Shown one piece after another: positions 1 to 9,350 of a DNA stretch of 64,000 nucleotides (position 1 is its first letter; each line of letters begins with the position of its first letter). The stretch covers positions 310,001 through 374,000 of the forward strand of contig NZ_BANR01000004.1 of NCBI RefSeq assembly GCF_000332975.1, given 5' to 3'. Position numbers and translations under genes: made by a program. This DNA is from Gordonia aichiensis NBRC 108223. Lineage in GTDB: Bacteria > Actinomycetota > Actinomycetes > Mycobacteriales > Mycobacteriaceae. The notes below the pieces were generated by a model. The model made no database searches, was not told the origin of the DNA, and saw only the letters and a program-made list of their open reading frames with translations.

Positions 1-418
1 CAACACCGTGTTGACAGTGGCGGACAAGCGCCGCAACGAACTCTCGCAGTCCGTTGGCGACCTCCAGGCGATAGTGAGTCAGTTCGCGAATCAGGCCGAT
101 CCGATGGACCAGATCATCGATCATCTGGAGGGGGCGACGCTGGCCGGTGGTGGATTGCTGGCGAACATCCGGCCGGATATCCGCGAGTCGGTGATCCACC
201 TGGACACCACCACCGCGAATCTCGTGAACGGGCAGGAGATGCTCGACAGCACGCTATCGAAGCTGCCGGAAGCGTATCGGCGTCTCGGACGCATGGGCGG
301 CAGTGGCGCGGCCTTCCAGATGTACGCCTGCCAGGGAATCCTGCGGCTCACCGGTACGGACGGCAAGAACGTCGACATCCCACTTCTCGACCAGACCACG
401 GGGCGGTGCGCCAAATGA
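1..418 (+). CDS. mceB: MceB, C-terminal fragment (Mce-family lipid transport protein)
   Basis: The reading frame is open from the first bases of the window, so only the C-terminal ~138 residues are present. It ends in a region with one Cys in YACQG and a terminal TGRC motif, as I recall for MceB proteins. The stop overlaps the mceC start (ATGA). Mce proteins A-F assemble into a periplasm-spanning hexameric lipid conduit fed by YrbE permeases. The B assignment rests mainly on position: the next four genes look like C, D, E and F. The MCE domain itself lies upstream of the window, as presumably do yrbEA, yrbEB and mceA. Confidence 0.8.
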   Translation, partial: NTVLTVADKRRNELSQSVGDLQAIVSQFANQADPMDQIIDHLEGATLAGGGLLANIRPDIRESVIHLDTTTANLVNGQEMLDSTLSKLPEAYRRLGRMGGSGAAFQMYACQGILRLTGTDGKNVDIPLLDQTTGRCAK

Positions 419-1467
419 GGCGGCTCGACATCCCGACGTTCCGCGAGATGTCGCGCCGGCGGGTTGCCGCGATCGGACTCCTGCTCGTCGCGATCCTGGT
501 GGTCGGGTCGTTGACGTACGACAAGATCCCGGGGATGTTCTCCGACAACCGGTATCGCGCCTACTTCGCGGAGGTCGGCAACCTGCGGCCCGGCGACGCG
601 GTCACGATATCGGGTGTCGAGGTCGGCAAGGTGTCGAGCATCGCGCTCGACGGCAATCGCGTCCTCGTCACGTTCGGAGTGGACGGTCCGGTCGCGCTGC
701 GCGATGCGACGCGGGCCGCGATCGTCACCACGTCGGTCCTCGGCAAGAGGGGACTGAAGGTGACCTCCGCAGGCGTCGGCGAGCTGTCGCACGACACACC
801 GATCCCGCTCGGTCGGACGACCCCGCCGTATTCGTTGACCGATGCACTCGACGACGCGGGCTCGACACTGTCGGAAACCAGTGGCGCCCAGCTCGACACG
901 GCGATCAGGGCGGCGACTTCGACCCTCGACGCGGCATCCCCCTCGCTGGCCGATGCGATGGCAGGGGTGTCGGGACTCTCGCAGACCATCGGTTCCCGCG
1001 ACCAACAGCTGCGTGAGTTGTTGCGTCGCACCCATTCACTGTCCGGGGTACTCGCGGATCGGAGTGCGCAGCTCACCACGCTGGTCCGGGACGCAACCGC
1101 ACTCCTCGGTGAACTACATTCCCGCAGAGACGAACTCCAGCGGCTGATCATCGGGACGCGTTATCTGGCCGACCAGCTGTCCGGAACGATCGCCGAGAAT
1201 CAGCAGCAGGTCGGTCCGGCTCTGAATCAATTACGCACCGTACTCGGGGTGTTGGAGAAGAATCGCGACAATATCAGCAAATCGATTCCGGGACTGCGCA
1301 GTTTCGCCATGGCACTCGGTGAGAGTGTCGGAACGGGCCCCTTCTTCACCGCACTCGTCGGAAATCTGGCTCCCGTTGCCTACCTGCAACCACTCGTCGA
1401 CGCGATCGTCGCCAACTCGCCACCGAGTGCCGGCCCCACAGGTCCCGAGGGCGGTGGTCACCGATGA
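415..1467 (+). CDS. mceC: MceC-type Mce protein
   Basis: A 350-residue Mce-family protein. A single N-terminal membrane segment (about residues 16-36) is followed by an MCE/MlaD domain (about 40-115, containing YRAYFAEVGNLRPGDAVTIS and GVEVGKVSSI), then a long helical region. The C-terminus is short and Pro-rich. I chose the ATG at 415 over the one at 406 because it forms the ATGA overlap with mceB that recurs along this operon. It is presumed to be a subunit of the hexameric lipid importer. The subunit letter comes from gene order. Confidence 0.85.
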   Translation: MRRLDIPTFREMSRRRVAAIGLLLVAILVVGSLTYDKIPGMFSDNRYRAYFAEVGNLRPGDAVTISGVEVGKVSSIALDGNRVLVTFGVDGPVALRDATRAAIVTTSVLGKRGLKVTSAGVGELSHDTPIPLGRTTPPYSLTDALDDAGSTLSETSGAQLDTAIRAATSTLDAASPSLADAMAGVSGLSQTIGSRDQQLRELLRRTHSLSGVLADRSAQLTTLVRDATALLGELHSRRDELQRLIIGTRYLADQLSGTIAENQQQVGPALNQLRTVLGVLEKNRDNISKSIPGLRSFAMALGESVGTGPFFTALVGNLAPVAYLQPLVDAIVANSPPSAGPTGPEGGGHR

Positions 1468-2705
1468 AGAAGGGCATGTTCGTGATCGCTGTGATCGTGG
1501 TGGTGGCAGCCCTGGTCTGGGCGGGCATCGTCCACGGCGCGCGTGAGGACGGACCGAACATCGTGACCGCACGCTTCACGTCGGCCACCGGCATCTACCC
1601 CGGTGATCAGGTGACGGTACTCGGTGTCCCGGTGGGAAACGTCGAATCACTGCATCCAGCAGCTGGTTTCGTCGAGGTGCGGATGTCGGTCGACGATTCG
1701 GTCAGGATTCCCCGGGATGCGCGGGCTGCGCTCGTCTCGCAGAGCCTCGTGGCCGGTCGCACGATCCAGTTGACACCCGCGTACACCAGTGGTCCCACGC
1801 TGGGTTCCGGGACCATCCCGCTGCAGCGGACGGTGGTGCCCATGGAATGGGACGACATCAAGAACTCCCTGCGCGACATCACCACCGAGGTCTCGAGTAA
1901 GGGGCCCACAGATCCGGGCTCGGCGAAGAAACTCGTCGACGCAGCAGCAGACGACCTCGCCCCGCACGCCGACGACGTCAACAACACGATCACCAAACTC
2001 TCGCAGGCCATGACGGTCGTCGCCGATGGGCGCGACGACCTGTTCGCCGTCGTCCGCAACCTTCAGGTCTTCGTCAGCGCGATGTCGGGCAGCAACGACC
2101 AGGTGGCCGTGCTCCATCAGCGACTCGCGACCATCTCGCAGGTGCTCGGCAGCAGCCGGACCGACGTCGCCGGGGCGCTCCGATCTCTCGACGCCACCAT
2201 GGACGACGTCACGACGTTCATCTCGCAGAACCGGGATGCGGTGTCGTCGGATCTGCGTCAAGCGGCGGACCTGACCAGCGTGATCCAGTCGCAGAAGGCG
2301 GCAGTGGAGGGAATACTCCACCAGGCACCCACCCAACTCGCCAACTTCTACAACATCTACAAGCCGTCCGTCGGAGGCATGACAGGTGTGTTCACCGCAG
2401 CCAACTTCGAGAATCCGGTGCAGGCCGTCTGCGGAGGGTTCGCATCCATCGGGACGCAGAACAGTCAGCGAGGTGCGGATCTGTGCACACAGTATCTCGG
2501 TGCCTACCTCACAACCCTCAAGACGTCGTATCCCAACTTCCTGACCTCGCCGACCTCGGCAGGTTTCGCCGACCCGGGTCAGCAGATCGCCAGTGAGCCA
2601 GGGGTTTTGACGTCTGTGCCCGGTCTCACGGGCCCGCCACCGCAGACCCGCAGCGTGCCGCGGTCGCTGTCGGCCCTGTTGTTGCCGGGAGGTGGGGCAC
2701 GATGA
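1464..2705 (+). CDS. mceD: MceD-type Mce protein
   Basis: A 413-residue Mce-family protein. Residues about 4-24 form a membrane anchor (FVIAVIVVVAALVWAGIV). The MCE domain follows (about 35-110, with ARFTSATGIYPGDQVTVLG), then a helical domain (about 120-290) and a Pro-rich C-terminus. It starts with ATGA overlapping the mceC stop and ends with ATGA overlapping mceE, so translation is probably coupled. It is part of the putative Mce lipid-import complex of the cell envelope. Confidence 0.87.
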   Translation: MKKGMFVIAVIVVVAALVWAGIVHGAREDGPNIVTARFTSATGIYPGDQVTVLGVPVGNVESLHPAAGFVEVRMSVDDSVRIPRDARAALVSQSLVAGRTIQLTPAYTSGPTLGSGTIPLQRTVVPMEWDDIKNSLRDITTEVSSKGPTDPGSAKKLVDAAADDLAPHADDVNNTITKLSQAMTVVADGRDDLFAVVRNLQVFVSAMSGSNDQVAVLHQRLATISQVLGSSRTDVAGALRSLDATMDDVTTFISQNRDAVSSDLRQAADLTSVIQSQKAAVEGILHQAPTQLANFYNIYKPSVGGMTGVFTAANFENPVQAVCGGFASIGTQNSQRGADLCTQYLGAYLTTLKTSYPNFLTSPTSAGFADPGQQIASEPGVLTSVPGLTGPPPQTRSVPRSLSALLLPGGGAR

Positions 2706-3883
2706 GAACGATCACACGGTGTGTACCCCTCGGTCAGGCGGTCCGGCGGCGTGCACGAATGGCCACCGCGTCGGCGGCGTTGGTGGTGTGTGTGGCGTCC
2801 GGTTGTGGATGGCACGGCGTCGAATCCGTCCGGTTGCCGGGTGGCCAGGGGACGGGAGCCGAGGCGTATGCCATCACAGTGGACATGCCGGATGTCACCA
2901 ACATCACCGCCAACTCTCCCGTGCTGGTCAACAATGTCGAAGTCGGCCGGATCACGTCCATCTCGCTGGTGGATTGGCATGCCCGGCTGCACCTTTCGCT
3001 CAATGGTGAGGTGAGTCTGCCCGCGAATGCGGTGGCCTCGATCGGCCAGACTAGTCTGTTGGGTTCCCAGCACATCGAACTCGCACCACCATCGGATACC
3101 GCTCCGGTCGGCCATCTGGAGCCGAACGCGGTGATCCCCATCGAGCGAGCAGGGGCGTATCCGACCACCGAGCAGACGCTTTCGGCGCTGTCGGTGGTCG
3201 TCAACGGCGGTGGGCTCGCCCAACTGGGTGATATCGTCGACGGTGCGAACGATGCACTGGCCGGTCGCACCGACACGGTGAAAGATCTCGTCGCACAACT
3301 GACCAAGACCTCCACGACGATCGAGGCGCGGCGCGGTCAGATCAGCACCGCACTCAACGGGCTCGACCATCTCGCATCCGTATTCGCCGACGACGCGCCG
3401 ACGCTCGACGACGCGATCTCGCGGATCTCTCCCGCGTTGACAGAACTGGTCTCCCGTCGTCAGCGTCTCAGCGACGCACTCACCGCGCTCGACCGGTTCT
3501 CCGACAGTGCAGAACATGTCATCAGTGCGAGCGCTTCCAACGTCAAGAGCGTCGTGTCCGACGTGGCTCCGTTTCTGAAATCTCTGGCGGACTCGGGTGA
3601 TTCGATCACGAAGTCGCTCGACATGGCATTCACCCTGCCGTTCCCGGTGTCCCGCCTCGACCGGATCGTGCGAGGCGACTACGCGAATCTCTTCGCGCTC
3701 CTCGACTTCACGGTCCCGCGCATGCGATCCGATCTCCTGCGCGGTACTCCGCTCGGAATCACCGTGTCGGGCCCGTCCGGTGCGCTCGGAGGCAACGCCG
3801 GTAACGGGGGAGAGGCGTCAGATCCCATCACGGGGCCGTTGAAGACGCCCGCGCCCTCTGCTGTTCCCTCGGGAGGTCGGTGA
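2702..3883 (+). CDS. mceE: MceE-type Mce lipoprotein (LprK/LprN-like)
   Basis: A 393-residue Mce protein with a lipoprotein signal: an Arg-rich start, a hydrophobic stretch ASAALVVCVASGC, and a lipobox Cys at about residue 35. MceE is the usual lipoprotein member of Mce operons, which supports the lettering. The MCE domain is at about 50-125 (YAITVDMPDVTNITANSPVL, then NNVEVGRITSI), followed by a helical region. It overlaps mceD by ATGA; mceF starts one base after its stop. Confidence 0.88.
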   Translation: MRTITRCVPLGQAVRRRARMATASAALVVCVASGCGWHGVESVRLPGGQGTGAEAYAITVDMPDVTNITANSPVLVNNVEVGRITSISLVDWHARLHLSLNGEVSLPANAVASIGQTSLLGSQHIELAPPSDTAPVGHLEPNAVIPIERAGAYPTTEQTLSALSVVVNGGGLAQLGDIVDGANDALAGRTDTVKDLVAQLTKTSTTIEARRGQISTALNGLDHLASVFADDAPTLDDAISRISPALTELVSRRQRLSDALTALDRFSDSAEHVISASASNVKSVVSDVAPFLKSLADSGDSITKSLDMAFTLPFPVSRLDRIVRGDYANLFALLDFTVPRMRSDLLRGTPLGITVSGPSGALGGNAGNGGEASDPITGPLKTPAPSAVPSGGR

Positions 3884-3884
3884 C

Positions 3885-5246
3885 ATGAGGCCGTTGGTCA
3901 GGTTCCAACTCGCCGTTCTCTCAGTGGTTGCGGTGGTCGCGGTATCGATCATGACGTTCTCCTACATCCAGGTGCAGTCCGTCGTCGGAGTGGGGAAGAT
4001 GACCGTGACCGCACTCCTACCCAACGGCGGCGGACTCTACGAGCGGTCCAACGTGACCTACCGCGGCGTCACCATCGGTCTGGTCACGAGCATCGGCCTC
4101 GACGGTGATCGCGTTTCGGCGCGCATGGAGATCAATGACGACGTCGAGATTCCCCGGGACGGTCTGAAGGTCAACGTGCACAGCATGTCCGCGATCGGTG
4201 AGCAGTTTCTCGACCTGGTGCCCACCCGCGATTCCGGGCCGCTTGTCTCTGATGGCACTGTGCTTCCCGAGTCGAATGCCACCATCCCCGCCCAGATCGG
4301 GCCGGTACTCGACCAGGCCAATGCGCTCCTGGCGTCCATTCCCCAGGACCGGTTGCGCACAGCACTCGATGGTGCGTTTCGCGCGTTCGTGGGAACCAGG
4401 GATGACCTCGTGAAGCTGGTGTCCTCCGCACGCCGGATCGCCGACGCGGCCAACCAGAACTCCGACGAGACCGTCGATCTCGTCACCAGGCTGGGTCCGT
4501 TCCTGCGGCCTCAGGGACAGTCGCGGGAGGCGATCCAACAGTGGACCAAGGGATTGTCCGACTTCGTCGTCGAACTCGAGAAGTCCGACGGGCATGTGCG
4601 TTCGATCATCGACAGGTCACCGGCGGCACTCTCCCAGGCGCAGAAGCTGTTCGACGATCTCGCACCCACGATGCCGATCCTGCTGCGAGATCTCGTGAGC
4701 CTGGGTCAGGTGGCGGTCACCTACAACGCGGGCATCGAACAGATGCTCGTGCTGACTCCTCCGTTGGTCGCGGCGGTGCGGACGATGGTCAACCGGGGGC
4801 TGTCCGACCAGGCGGTCACAGCGCAGTTCCACACCATGGCGGTCCCGCTCTGCACCACCGGCTACCTCCCAGCCGATCAGCGACGGGATCCAGGCGACAC
4901 CTCGTACGCTCCGCTGCTGGCCAGCATGTATTGCTCTGTGCCGCAGAACTCCCCTGTCGTGGTCCGCGGTGCGCGGAATCTGCCGTGTATGGAGGTTCCC
5001 GGGAAACGTGCGCCGACCCCGGAGGCGTGCCGCGATCCGCGGCCATACCAACCGAAGGGCGACATGCCGTCGAGTGTCGACGGCTCCGGTCGACCCGACA
5101 GGCAGGGTCTGGCGGGCGCTATCTCGCCGTCCGCCTATGACTCGTCGAGCGGCAACTACGTCGCTCCCGACGCGAATGTTTACCAGTACAAGACGATCAA
5201 AGGAGGCTCCGGATGGCAAAGCCTGCTGAACACCCCACAAGGGTGA
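3885..5246 (+). CDS. mceF: MceF-type Mce protein
   Basis: A 453-residue Mce-family protein and the last mce gene of the operon. An N-terminal membrane segment (about 6-28) precedes the MCE domain (about 35-115, with TVTALLPNGGGLYERSNVTY and RGVTIGLVTSI). A long C-terminal extension contains several Cys residues (about 320-380) and is Pro/Gly-rich. The C-terminal coding sequence overlaps the start and ribosome binding site of the first Mam gene by 34 nt. It is a probable subunit of the lipid-import hexamer. Confidence 0.87.
   Translation: MRPLVRFQLAVLSVVAVVAVSIMTFSYIQVQSVVGVGKMTVTALLPNGGGLYERSNVTYRGVTIGLVTSIGLDGDRVSARMEINDDVEIPRDGLKVNVHSMSAIGEQFLDLVPTRDSGPLVSDGTVLPESNATIPAQIGPVLDQANALLASIPQDRLRTALDGAFRAFVGTRDDLVKLVSSARRIADAANQNSDETVDLVTRLGPFLRPQGQSREAIQQWTKGLSDFVVELEKSDGHVRSIIDRSPAALSQAQKLFDDLAPTMPILLRDLVSLGQVAVTYNAGIEQMLVLTPPLVAAVRTMVNRGLSDQAVTAQFHTMAVPLCTTGYLPADQRRDPGDTSYAPLLASMYCSVPQNSPVVVRGARNLPCMEVPGKRAPTPEACRDPRPYQPKGDMPSSVDGSGRPDRQGLAGAISPSAYDSSSGNYVAPDANVYQYKTIKGGSGWQSLLNTPQG
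5199..5206 (+). promoter_or_regulatory. Ribosome binding site of first Mam gene, inside mceF
   Basis: AAAGGAGG lies 6 nt before the ATG at 5213 and within the last codons of mceF. It is a near-perfect Shine-Dalgarno sequence and fixes the start of the downstream gene despite the 34-nt overlap. Confidence 0.8.
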
Positions 5247-5980
5247 CGGGTGCCGATGAGGCACGCGTGCCGGCCGGGCGAGATTCTGAGGACGCGACCG
5301 TCGTTGCACGCGATCGCGGCGCCGTGGGTGTCATCGACCCACCCGAGCCGGGCGACCCAGATGATCTGGTGGATGCACCCGATCCCGGCGATTCGTCCGG
5401 TCCCGTCGACCGGTCCGAGGTCGAAGATTCTTCCGCAGCGGCCGACGGGATCGAGGCCACCGCCGACAAGCGCCGCGGCCTGGCGCGGCGGTCTGTGCTC
5501 GCCGTGCGCGCACGCTGGATTCCCATCGTCGCCGTGCTCCTCGTCGCGGGCAGCCTGGCCTTCGCGTCGTACGAGTTCTGGCAGCACCGCGAACTCGACA
5601 GCGCCGACGCGCTGCGCGGCCAGTACATCGACACAGCACGCACGGGGGTGGTCGCGCTGACGACCATCAGCTCGGCGTCAGCCGAGGCCGACGTGAAGCG
5701 CCTCGCGAATCTGTCGAGCGGCTCGTTCAAGACGGACTTCACGAGCCGCTCGGGGTCGTACACGCAGATCGTCAAGGAAGCACAGGTCGCGTCCAAGGGC
5801 ACCATCATCGCGGTGGGTGTCGAGAAGATGAGCGACACGTCGGCGACGATGCTCGTCGCAGCACACGCCGAGGTGACCAACGAGGGAACCAAGACGCCGG
5901 AACCGCGCGACTACCGCTTCCGCGTCGTCGTGTCCAATGGCGATCCCATGACCATCGCGAAGGTGGATTTCGTCCCATGA
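5213..5980 (+). CDS. Mce-associated membrane protein (Mam/Mas type)
   Basis: A 255-residue protein. A charged, disordered N-terminus (about 1-95, rich in Asp, Pro and Glu) precedes one membrane helix (about 102-122, WIPIVAVLLVAGSLAFASY) and an NTF2-like extracytoplasmic domain (about 130-255). Proteins of this architecture follow mceF in most actinobacterial mce operons and are thought to stabilise or assist the transporter. The start is set by the strong Shine-Dalgarno sequence inside mceF. It overlaps the next Mam gene by ATGA. Confidence 0.85.
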   Translation: MAKPAEHPTRVTGADEARVPAGRDSEDATVVARDRGAVGVIDPPEPGDPDDLVDAPDPGDSSGPVDRSEVEDSSAAADGIEATADKRRGLARRSVLAVRARWIPIVAVLLVAGSLAFASYEFWQHRELDSADALRGQYIDTARTGVVALTTISSASAEADVKRLANLSSGSFKTDFTSRSGSYTQIVKEAQVASKGTIIAVGVEKMSDTSATMLVAAHAEVTNEGTKTPEPRDYRFRVVVSNGDPMTIAKVDFVP

Positions 5981-6711
5981 GCTCAGTGAATCTCGGTCGA
6001 TTCGGCCGTATCACCATCAGTCGCGACAACACCGACACCAATCGCGACACCGACGGCGACGCTGCCACGGAGGAGGCGCCCACCGAAGACGCGACCCCCT
6101 CAGTCGAGCGCGACGACATCAGCACCGACGTGGAGCGTGCAGTCGAGAGCACCGCAGAACAGAATCCAGCCGAATCCGGTCACGAACCAGCGGACGTGTC
6201 CGGCGGCGTGGTCGGCTCGAGACGTCGGAAATCGGTAGGGGTGATGCTGCTGGCCGTGACGGGAGTCGTCGTGATCGCCGCTCTGGCGATCGGCACCGTG
6301 CTCGCCGTCGCGAACCAGCGCCGGACCGATGTCAACAGGGCAGCGGGCGAGGTGACGTCCACAGTCGATCGCCAGGTCACGGCGATGCTGTCCTATGACC
6401 ATGCCACCGTGGAGAAACAACTCGATGCCGCGGGTAGCGGGCTCACACCGCAGTTCCGGCCGGAGTTCTCGAGACTGGTCGCCGATGCGGTCATCCCAGG
6501 CGCGCGCGAGAAGCAGGTCAACACCAAGGTGATCGTCGCGGGAAGTTCGATCGTCTCACTCGGGCGTGATCGCGCGGAGCTGCTGATGATGCTCAACCAG
6601 TTGACCACGTCTGCCGCGGCACCCGACCCGTCGACCACAGGCAGTCGTGTCCTCGTGACAGCGGTGCGCAGTGGTGACACGTGGCTCGTCGACAGTCTCA
6701 AACCCATCTGA
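5977..6711 (+). CDS. Mce-associated membrane protein (second Mam/Mas protein)
   Basis: A 244-residue protein with the same plan as its upstream neighbour. The acidic N-terminus is disordered (about 1-80), one membrane helix follows (about 88-110, GVMLLAVTGVVVIAALAIGT), and the rest is an external domain containing QRRTDVNRAAGEV and ending in SGDTWLVDSLKPI. The ATGA overlap with the preceding gene indicates co-transcription. It is the last gene of the mce operon: the next gene has its own promoter-like box. Confidence 0.83.
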   Translation: MSSVNLGRFGRITISRDNTDTNRDTDGDAATEEAPTEDATPSVERDDISTDVERAVESTAEQNPAESGHEPADVSGGVVGSRRRKSVGVMLLAVTGVVVIAALAIGTVLAVANQRRTDVNRAAGEVTSTVDRQVTAMLSYDHATVEKQLDAAGSGLTPQFRPEFSRLVADAVIPGAREKQVNTKVIVAGSSIVSLGRDRAELLMMLNQLTTSAAAPDPSTTGSRVLVTAVRSGDTWLVDSLKPI

Positions 6712-6768
6712 GCGAGGCCTGTCGCCTCAGCGACGTCCCGGACGTGCGCCTGCCTGCATACGCGCGGG

Positions 6769-6783
6769 TATAGTTGTAACTCG
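6769..6783 (+). promoter_or_regulatory. Leaderless promoter -10 box of marR gene
   Basis: TATAGT (6769-6774) lies 8 nt before the GTG at 6783 and no Shine-Dalgarno is visible. The predicted transcript would begin at or next to the start codon. Confidence 0.55.
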
Positions 6784-7304
6784 TGGTGGCGCAGAGTGTT
6801 TCGAACGACGACGATTCCGAACGTCCGGCGGTGGATGCAGAGCTGACCCCCGATGTCACCGAAGAGGTCCTCGTTTCACTGCTGCGCGTCATCAACAAGA
6901 TCCAGCTCGGCCGCCGCACCACACATTCCTACGGTGAGAACGGCATTCCGATGACGCTCGTCGAGGCTGAGATGTGCGCGCTGATCAACCGTAACCAGGG
7001 CATCACCGGAGGTGAACTGTCGACGCTCCTCGGCGTCACCAGATCAGCGACGTCACAAGTCATCTCGAAGCTCAAGGCTCGCGGGTTCGTCGTCGACATG
7101 ACTCACCCGGGTGACGCGAAGCGTCGGCGTCTGTACCTCACCGACCAGGGCAAGATGGCCGCAGACGTCGCCGACCAGTATTCAGAGTTGTTGGTCAGCA
7201 GGCTTTTCGAGGGTGTGAGCAGCGCGGAGATCACGGCATACCTGAAAGTGATGCGGAATCTCGAATCCTTCCACGACGAGATCAGCCAGCGCAAACGACT
7301 GTGA
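6783..7304 (+). CDS. MarR-family transcriptional regulator
   Basis: A 173-residue MarR protein. The winged helix-turn-helix spans about residues 60-125 (GELSTLLGVTRSATSQVISK as recognition region, then the wing with GDAKRRRLYLTDQGK). Flanking helices form the usual dimerisation region. GTG at 6783 is preferred because of the TATAGT box. It sits between the mce operon and the convergent lux-like operon and could control either; the sequence does not decide this. Confidence 0.85.
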   Translation: MVAQSVSNDDDSERPAVDAELTPDVTEEVLVSLLRVINKIQLGRRTTHSYGENGIPMTLVEAEMCALINRNQGITGGELSTLLGVTRSATSQVISKLKARGFVVDMTHPGDAKRRRLYLTDQGKMAADVADQYSELLVSRLFEGVSSAEITAYLKVMRNLESFHDEISQRKRL

Positions 7305-7331
7305 GAAGGCCGACCTCGTCGTGGAAAGCGC

Positions 7332-8186
7332 TCATCCGTCCCGGTCGGCCGCCACAGCCTCCGAGAGCTCCGTCATCTCACTGTCGAGCATCGTGACGAA
7401 CGGATCGCCCTCGTGGGGCAACACCCAGAAGCGCTTGTGTGCGAGAGCGTCGAGTACATCCGTTGCGACGGTCGCGGGCGCGACACCCGCCTCGTTGAGC
7501 ACCCGATGGCCACCTTCCACGAGTTCGTCGGACAGGGCCGCGGATTCGGGAGCAGAGGTCGCGGAGGTGCGGATCAGGTTGGTGCGCACCATCCCAGGGT
7601 TCAACAGAGCGACATGGATGAAGGGTGCCGCGACGGCAACCTCGGCGCGCAGTGCTTTGGCCAGTGCGACGGCGCCCGCCTTGCTGGCGCCGTAGGCGCC
7701 GCTGTAACCCGATGCCACGATGCCGGCCATCGATGCCGTGATGACGATGTCGGCGGGCGTCCCCTGGTCGACGAGCGGTGGTACGAGTGCGCGGATGGAA
7801 TTCTGCAGGCCGCCGAGGTTCACCGATATCACGAAGTCGAACGTCTCGTCGGTGGTTTCCCAGAGCGTGGACCCGGTACTCGTGACACCCGCGTTCATGC
7901 ACACGGTGTCGATCGGTCCCAGTGCACGCGCTGAATCCGCGAGTTCTGCAAGGGATGACCGATCGCGCACATCGACGGCCTGCGTCTGCACCCGAACGCT
8001 CAGATCTCGGAGTTGGGTGGCCGCGGTGGCCAACGCCTGCTCATCGCGATCAGCGATGAGAACGTGTTGACCACGCGCCCCCAGCGCCGCGGCGAGTGCG
8101 AATCCGATACCGCTTGCGCCGCCGGTGACGACTGCAACCCCCGCCCCGGTCGCGTCGCCGTCGTGGCCGGCGTTCTCGTCTGCCAC
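7332..8186 (-). CDS. Short-chain dehydrogenase/reductase
   Basis: A 284-residue classical SDR. The Rossmann motif is TGGASGIG (about 21-28), followed by the NAG motif (MNAGV, about 100), catalytic Ser in VITASMAG and YGASK as the YxxxK pair (about 163-167). It starts with GTG 6 nt after the stop of the luciferase-like gene and is the last gene of the minus-strand lux-like operon. The substrate is unknown; context suggests an alcohol, ketone or aldehyde made or used by its operon partners. Confidence 0.85.
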   Translation of the reverse strand: MADENAGHDGDATGAGVAVVTGGASGIGFALAAALGARGQHVLIADRDEQALATAATQLRDLSVRVQTQAVDVRDRSSLAELADSARALGPIDTVCMNAGVTSTGSTLWETTDETFDFVISVNLGGLQNSIRALVPPLVDQGTPADIVITASMAGIVASGYSGAYGASKAGAVALAKALRAEVAVAAPFIHVALLNPGMVRTNLIRTSATSAPESAALSDELVEGGHRVLNEAGVAPATVATDVLDALAHKRFWVLPHEGDPFVTMLDSEMTELSEAVAADRDG

Positions 8187-8192
8187 GTCTAC

Positions 8193-9287
8193 CTACCGAT
8201 AGCTCGGGATGAGCTCGTTGCCGATCAGTTCGATCGACTCCATGATGCGGTCGTGCGGGGTATCGCCCATCTGCATGTGGATGATCACCTGATCGACATC
8301 GCTCTTCGCGAACGCATCGAACACCGTCGCGCAGTCGTCGGGATTGCCCGCCATGACGAAACCACCCTCGGTCATCATGGTCTCGAGCGCGTGCCGGTCG
8401 GTCTTGATGAGGTCATTGACCATTTTGGTGACGCCGGAGTTGAGATGTTCGAAGCTCGGGCTCGGCTTCCCGTCGGGCCATCCGTTGAGCATGTGTTCCG
8501 ACCCGTGCAGTGTGTGGTCGACGACCTTCTGTACGGCCAGTTGTCGAATGGCTTCGCGGTCGTGGCTGCACAGTCCGTTGATGAAGCCGGCGGTCTGCTT
8601 GTTCACCACACCAGCGATGGGTTGGGCATTGTCGATGTTCGCGTAGTACGCCTCTGTCGACGCCTTGAGCAGTTCGTAGTCCACCGACTGGGCGAAGAAC
8701 AGCATTCCCAGGCCCTTCGCGGCCGCGCGTTCGGCGTTACCCGGACCGACACCGCCGACCCACAGCGGTGGGTGCGGAGTCTGTACCGGTCGAGGCACGA
8801 CCGTCCGGCTGGGGATGTTGACGTACTCACCGTCGAAGGTGACCGGATCGTCGGCGAGGCAGTGGACGACGGCCTCGAGGCCCTCGTCCCACTGTGCGCG
8901 CGACTGCTCGGGATCGAGGCCGAAACCGTACAGTTCGGCAGGCGTCGTCGAGCGTCCCGAGCCGAGGTCGACACGACCGTTGCTGAGGCAGTCGAGCATC
9001 GCCACCTTCTCGGCAACCCTGACCGGGTGGTTGTAGGCGGGCGGGGTCAGTGCGAGCCCGAAACCGAAACGGATGTGCTGCGTCTGATAGGCGGCGGCAC
9101 CGAAGATGACCTCGGGAGCCGACATGTGTGAGAAGCCCTGCAGGAAATGATGTTCCGAAAGCCAGACGTAGTCGAAACCATGCCGATCGGCGTGCACGAT
9201 CTGGTCGACGGTCTGCCGGACGATGCGCGCCTCGGCCTGCGGATCGTCTGGCGATACCGCCATCTCGTAGAACAGTCCGAACTTCAT
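8193..9287 (-). CDS. Luciferase-like (LLM) flavin-dependent monooxygenase
   Basis: A 364-residue member of the bacterial luciferase-like family (PF00296). It opens with MKFGLFYEM and carries DYVWLSEHHF, reminiscent of LuxA and its FMN-dependent relatives, then NGRVDLGSGRS and PPLWVGGVG. An AGAGGAG-like Shine-Dalgarno precedes the ATG. It lies 64 nt downstream of a LuxC-like reductase gene and in one operon with a LuxE-like gene. Such proteins oxidise aldehydes or other organics with reduced FMN or F420; which cofactor cannot be read from the sequence. No luxB partner is present, so light emission is not implied. Confidence 0.82.
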   Translation of the reverse strand: MKFGLFYEMAVSPDDPQAEARIVRQTVDQIVHADRHGFDYVWLSEHHFLQGFSHMSAPEVIFGAAAYQTQHIRFGFGLALTPPAYNHPVRVAEKVAMLDCLSNGRVDLGSGRSTTPAELYGFGLDPEQSRAQWDEGLEAVVHCLADDPVTFDGEYVNIPSRTVVPRPVQTPHPPLWVGGVGPGNAERAAAKGLGMLFFAQSVDYELLKASTEAYYANIDNAQPIAGVVNKQTAGFINGLCSHDREAIRQLAVQKVVDHTLHGSEHMLNGWPDGKPSPSFEHLNSGVTKMVNDLIKTDRHALETMMTEGGFVMAGNPDDCATVFDAFAKSDVDQVIIHMQMGDTPHDRIMESIELIGNELIPSYR

Positions 9288-9350
9288 GTGTGTACTCCTC
9301 TTCGTGTGTCAGATCACTGACGTAGTGATGAATGGTGTTGTGTCGCAGTG

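Noticed and set aside
8013..9131. Long plus-strand ORF (372 codons) antisense to the luciferase-like gene
   Set aside because: No recognisable domain, and the opposite strand encodes a clear LLM family protein. High GC makes long antisense frames common.
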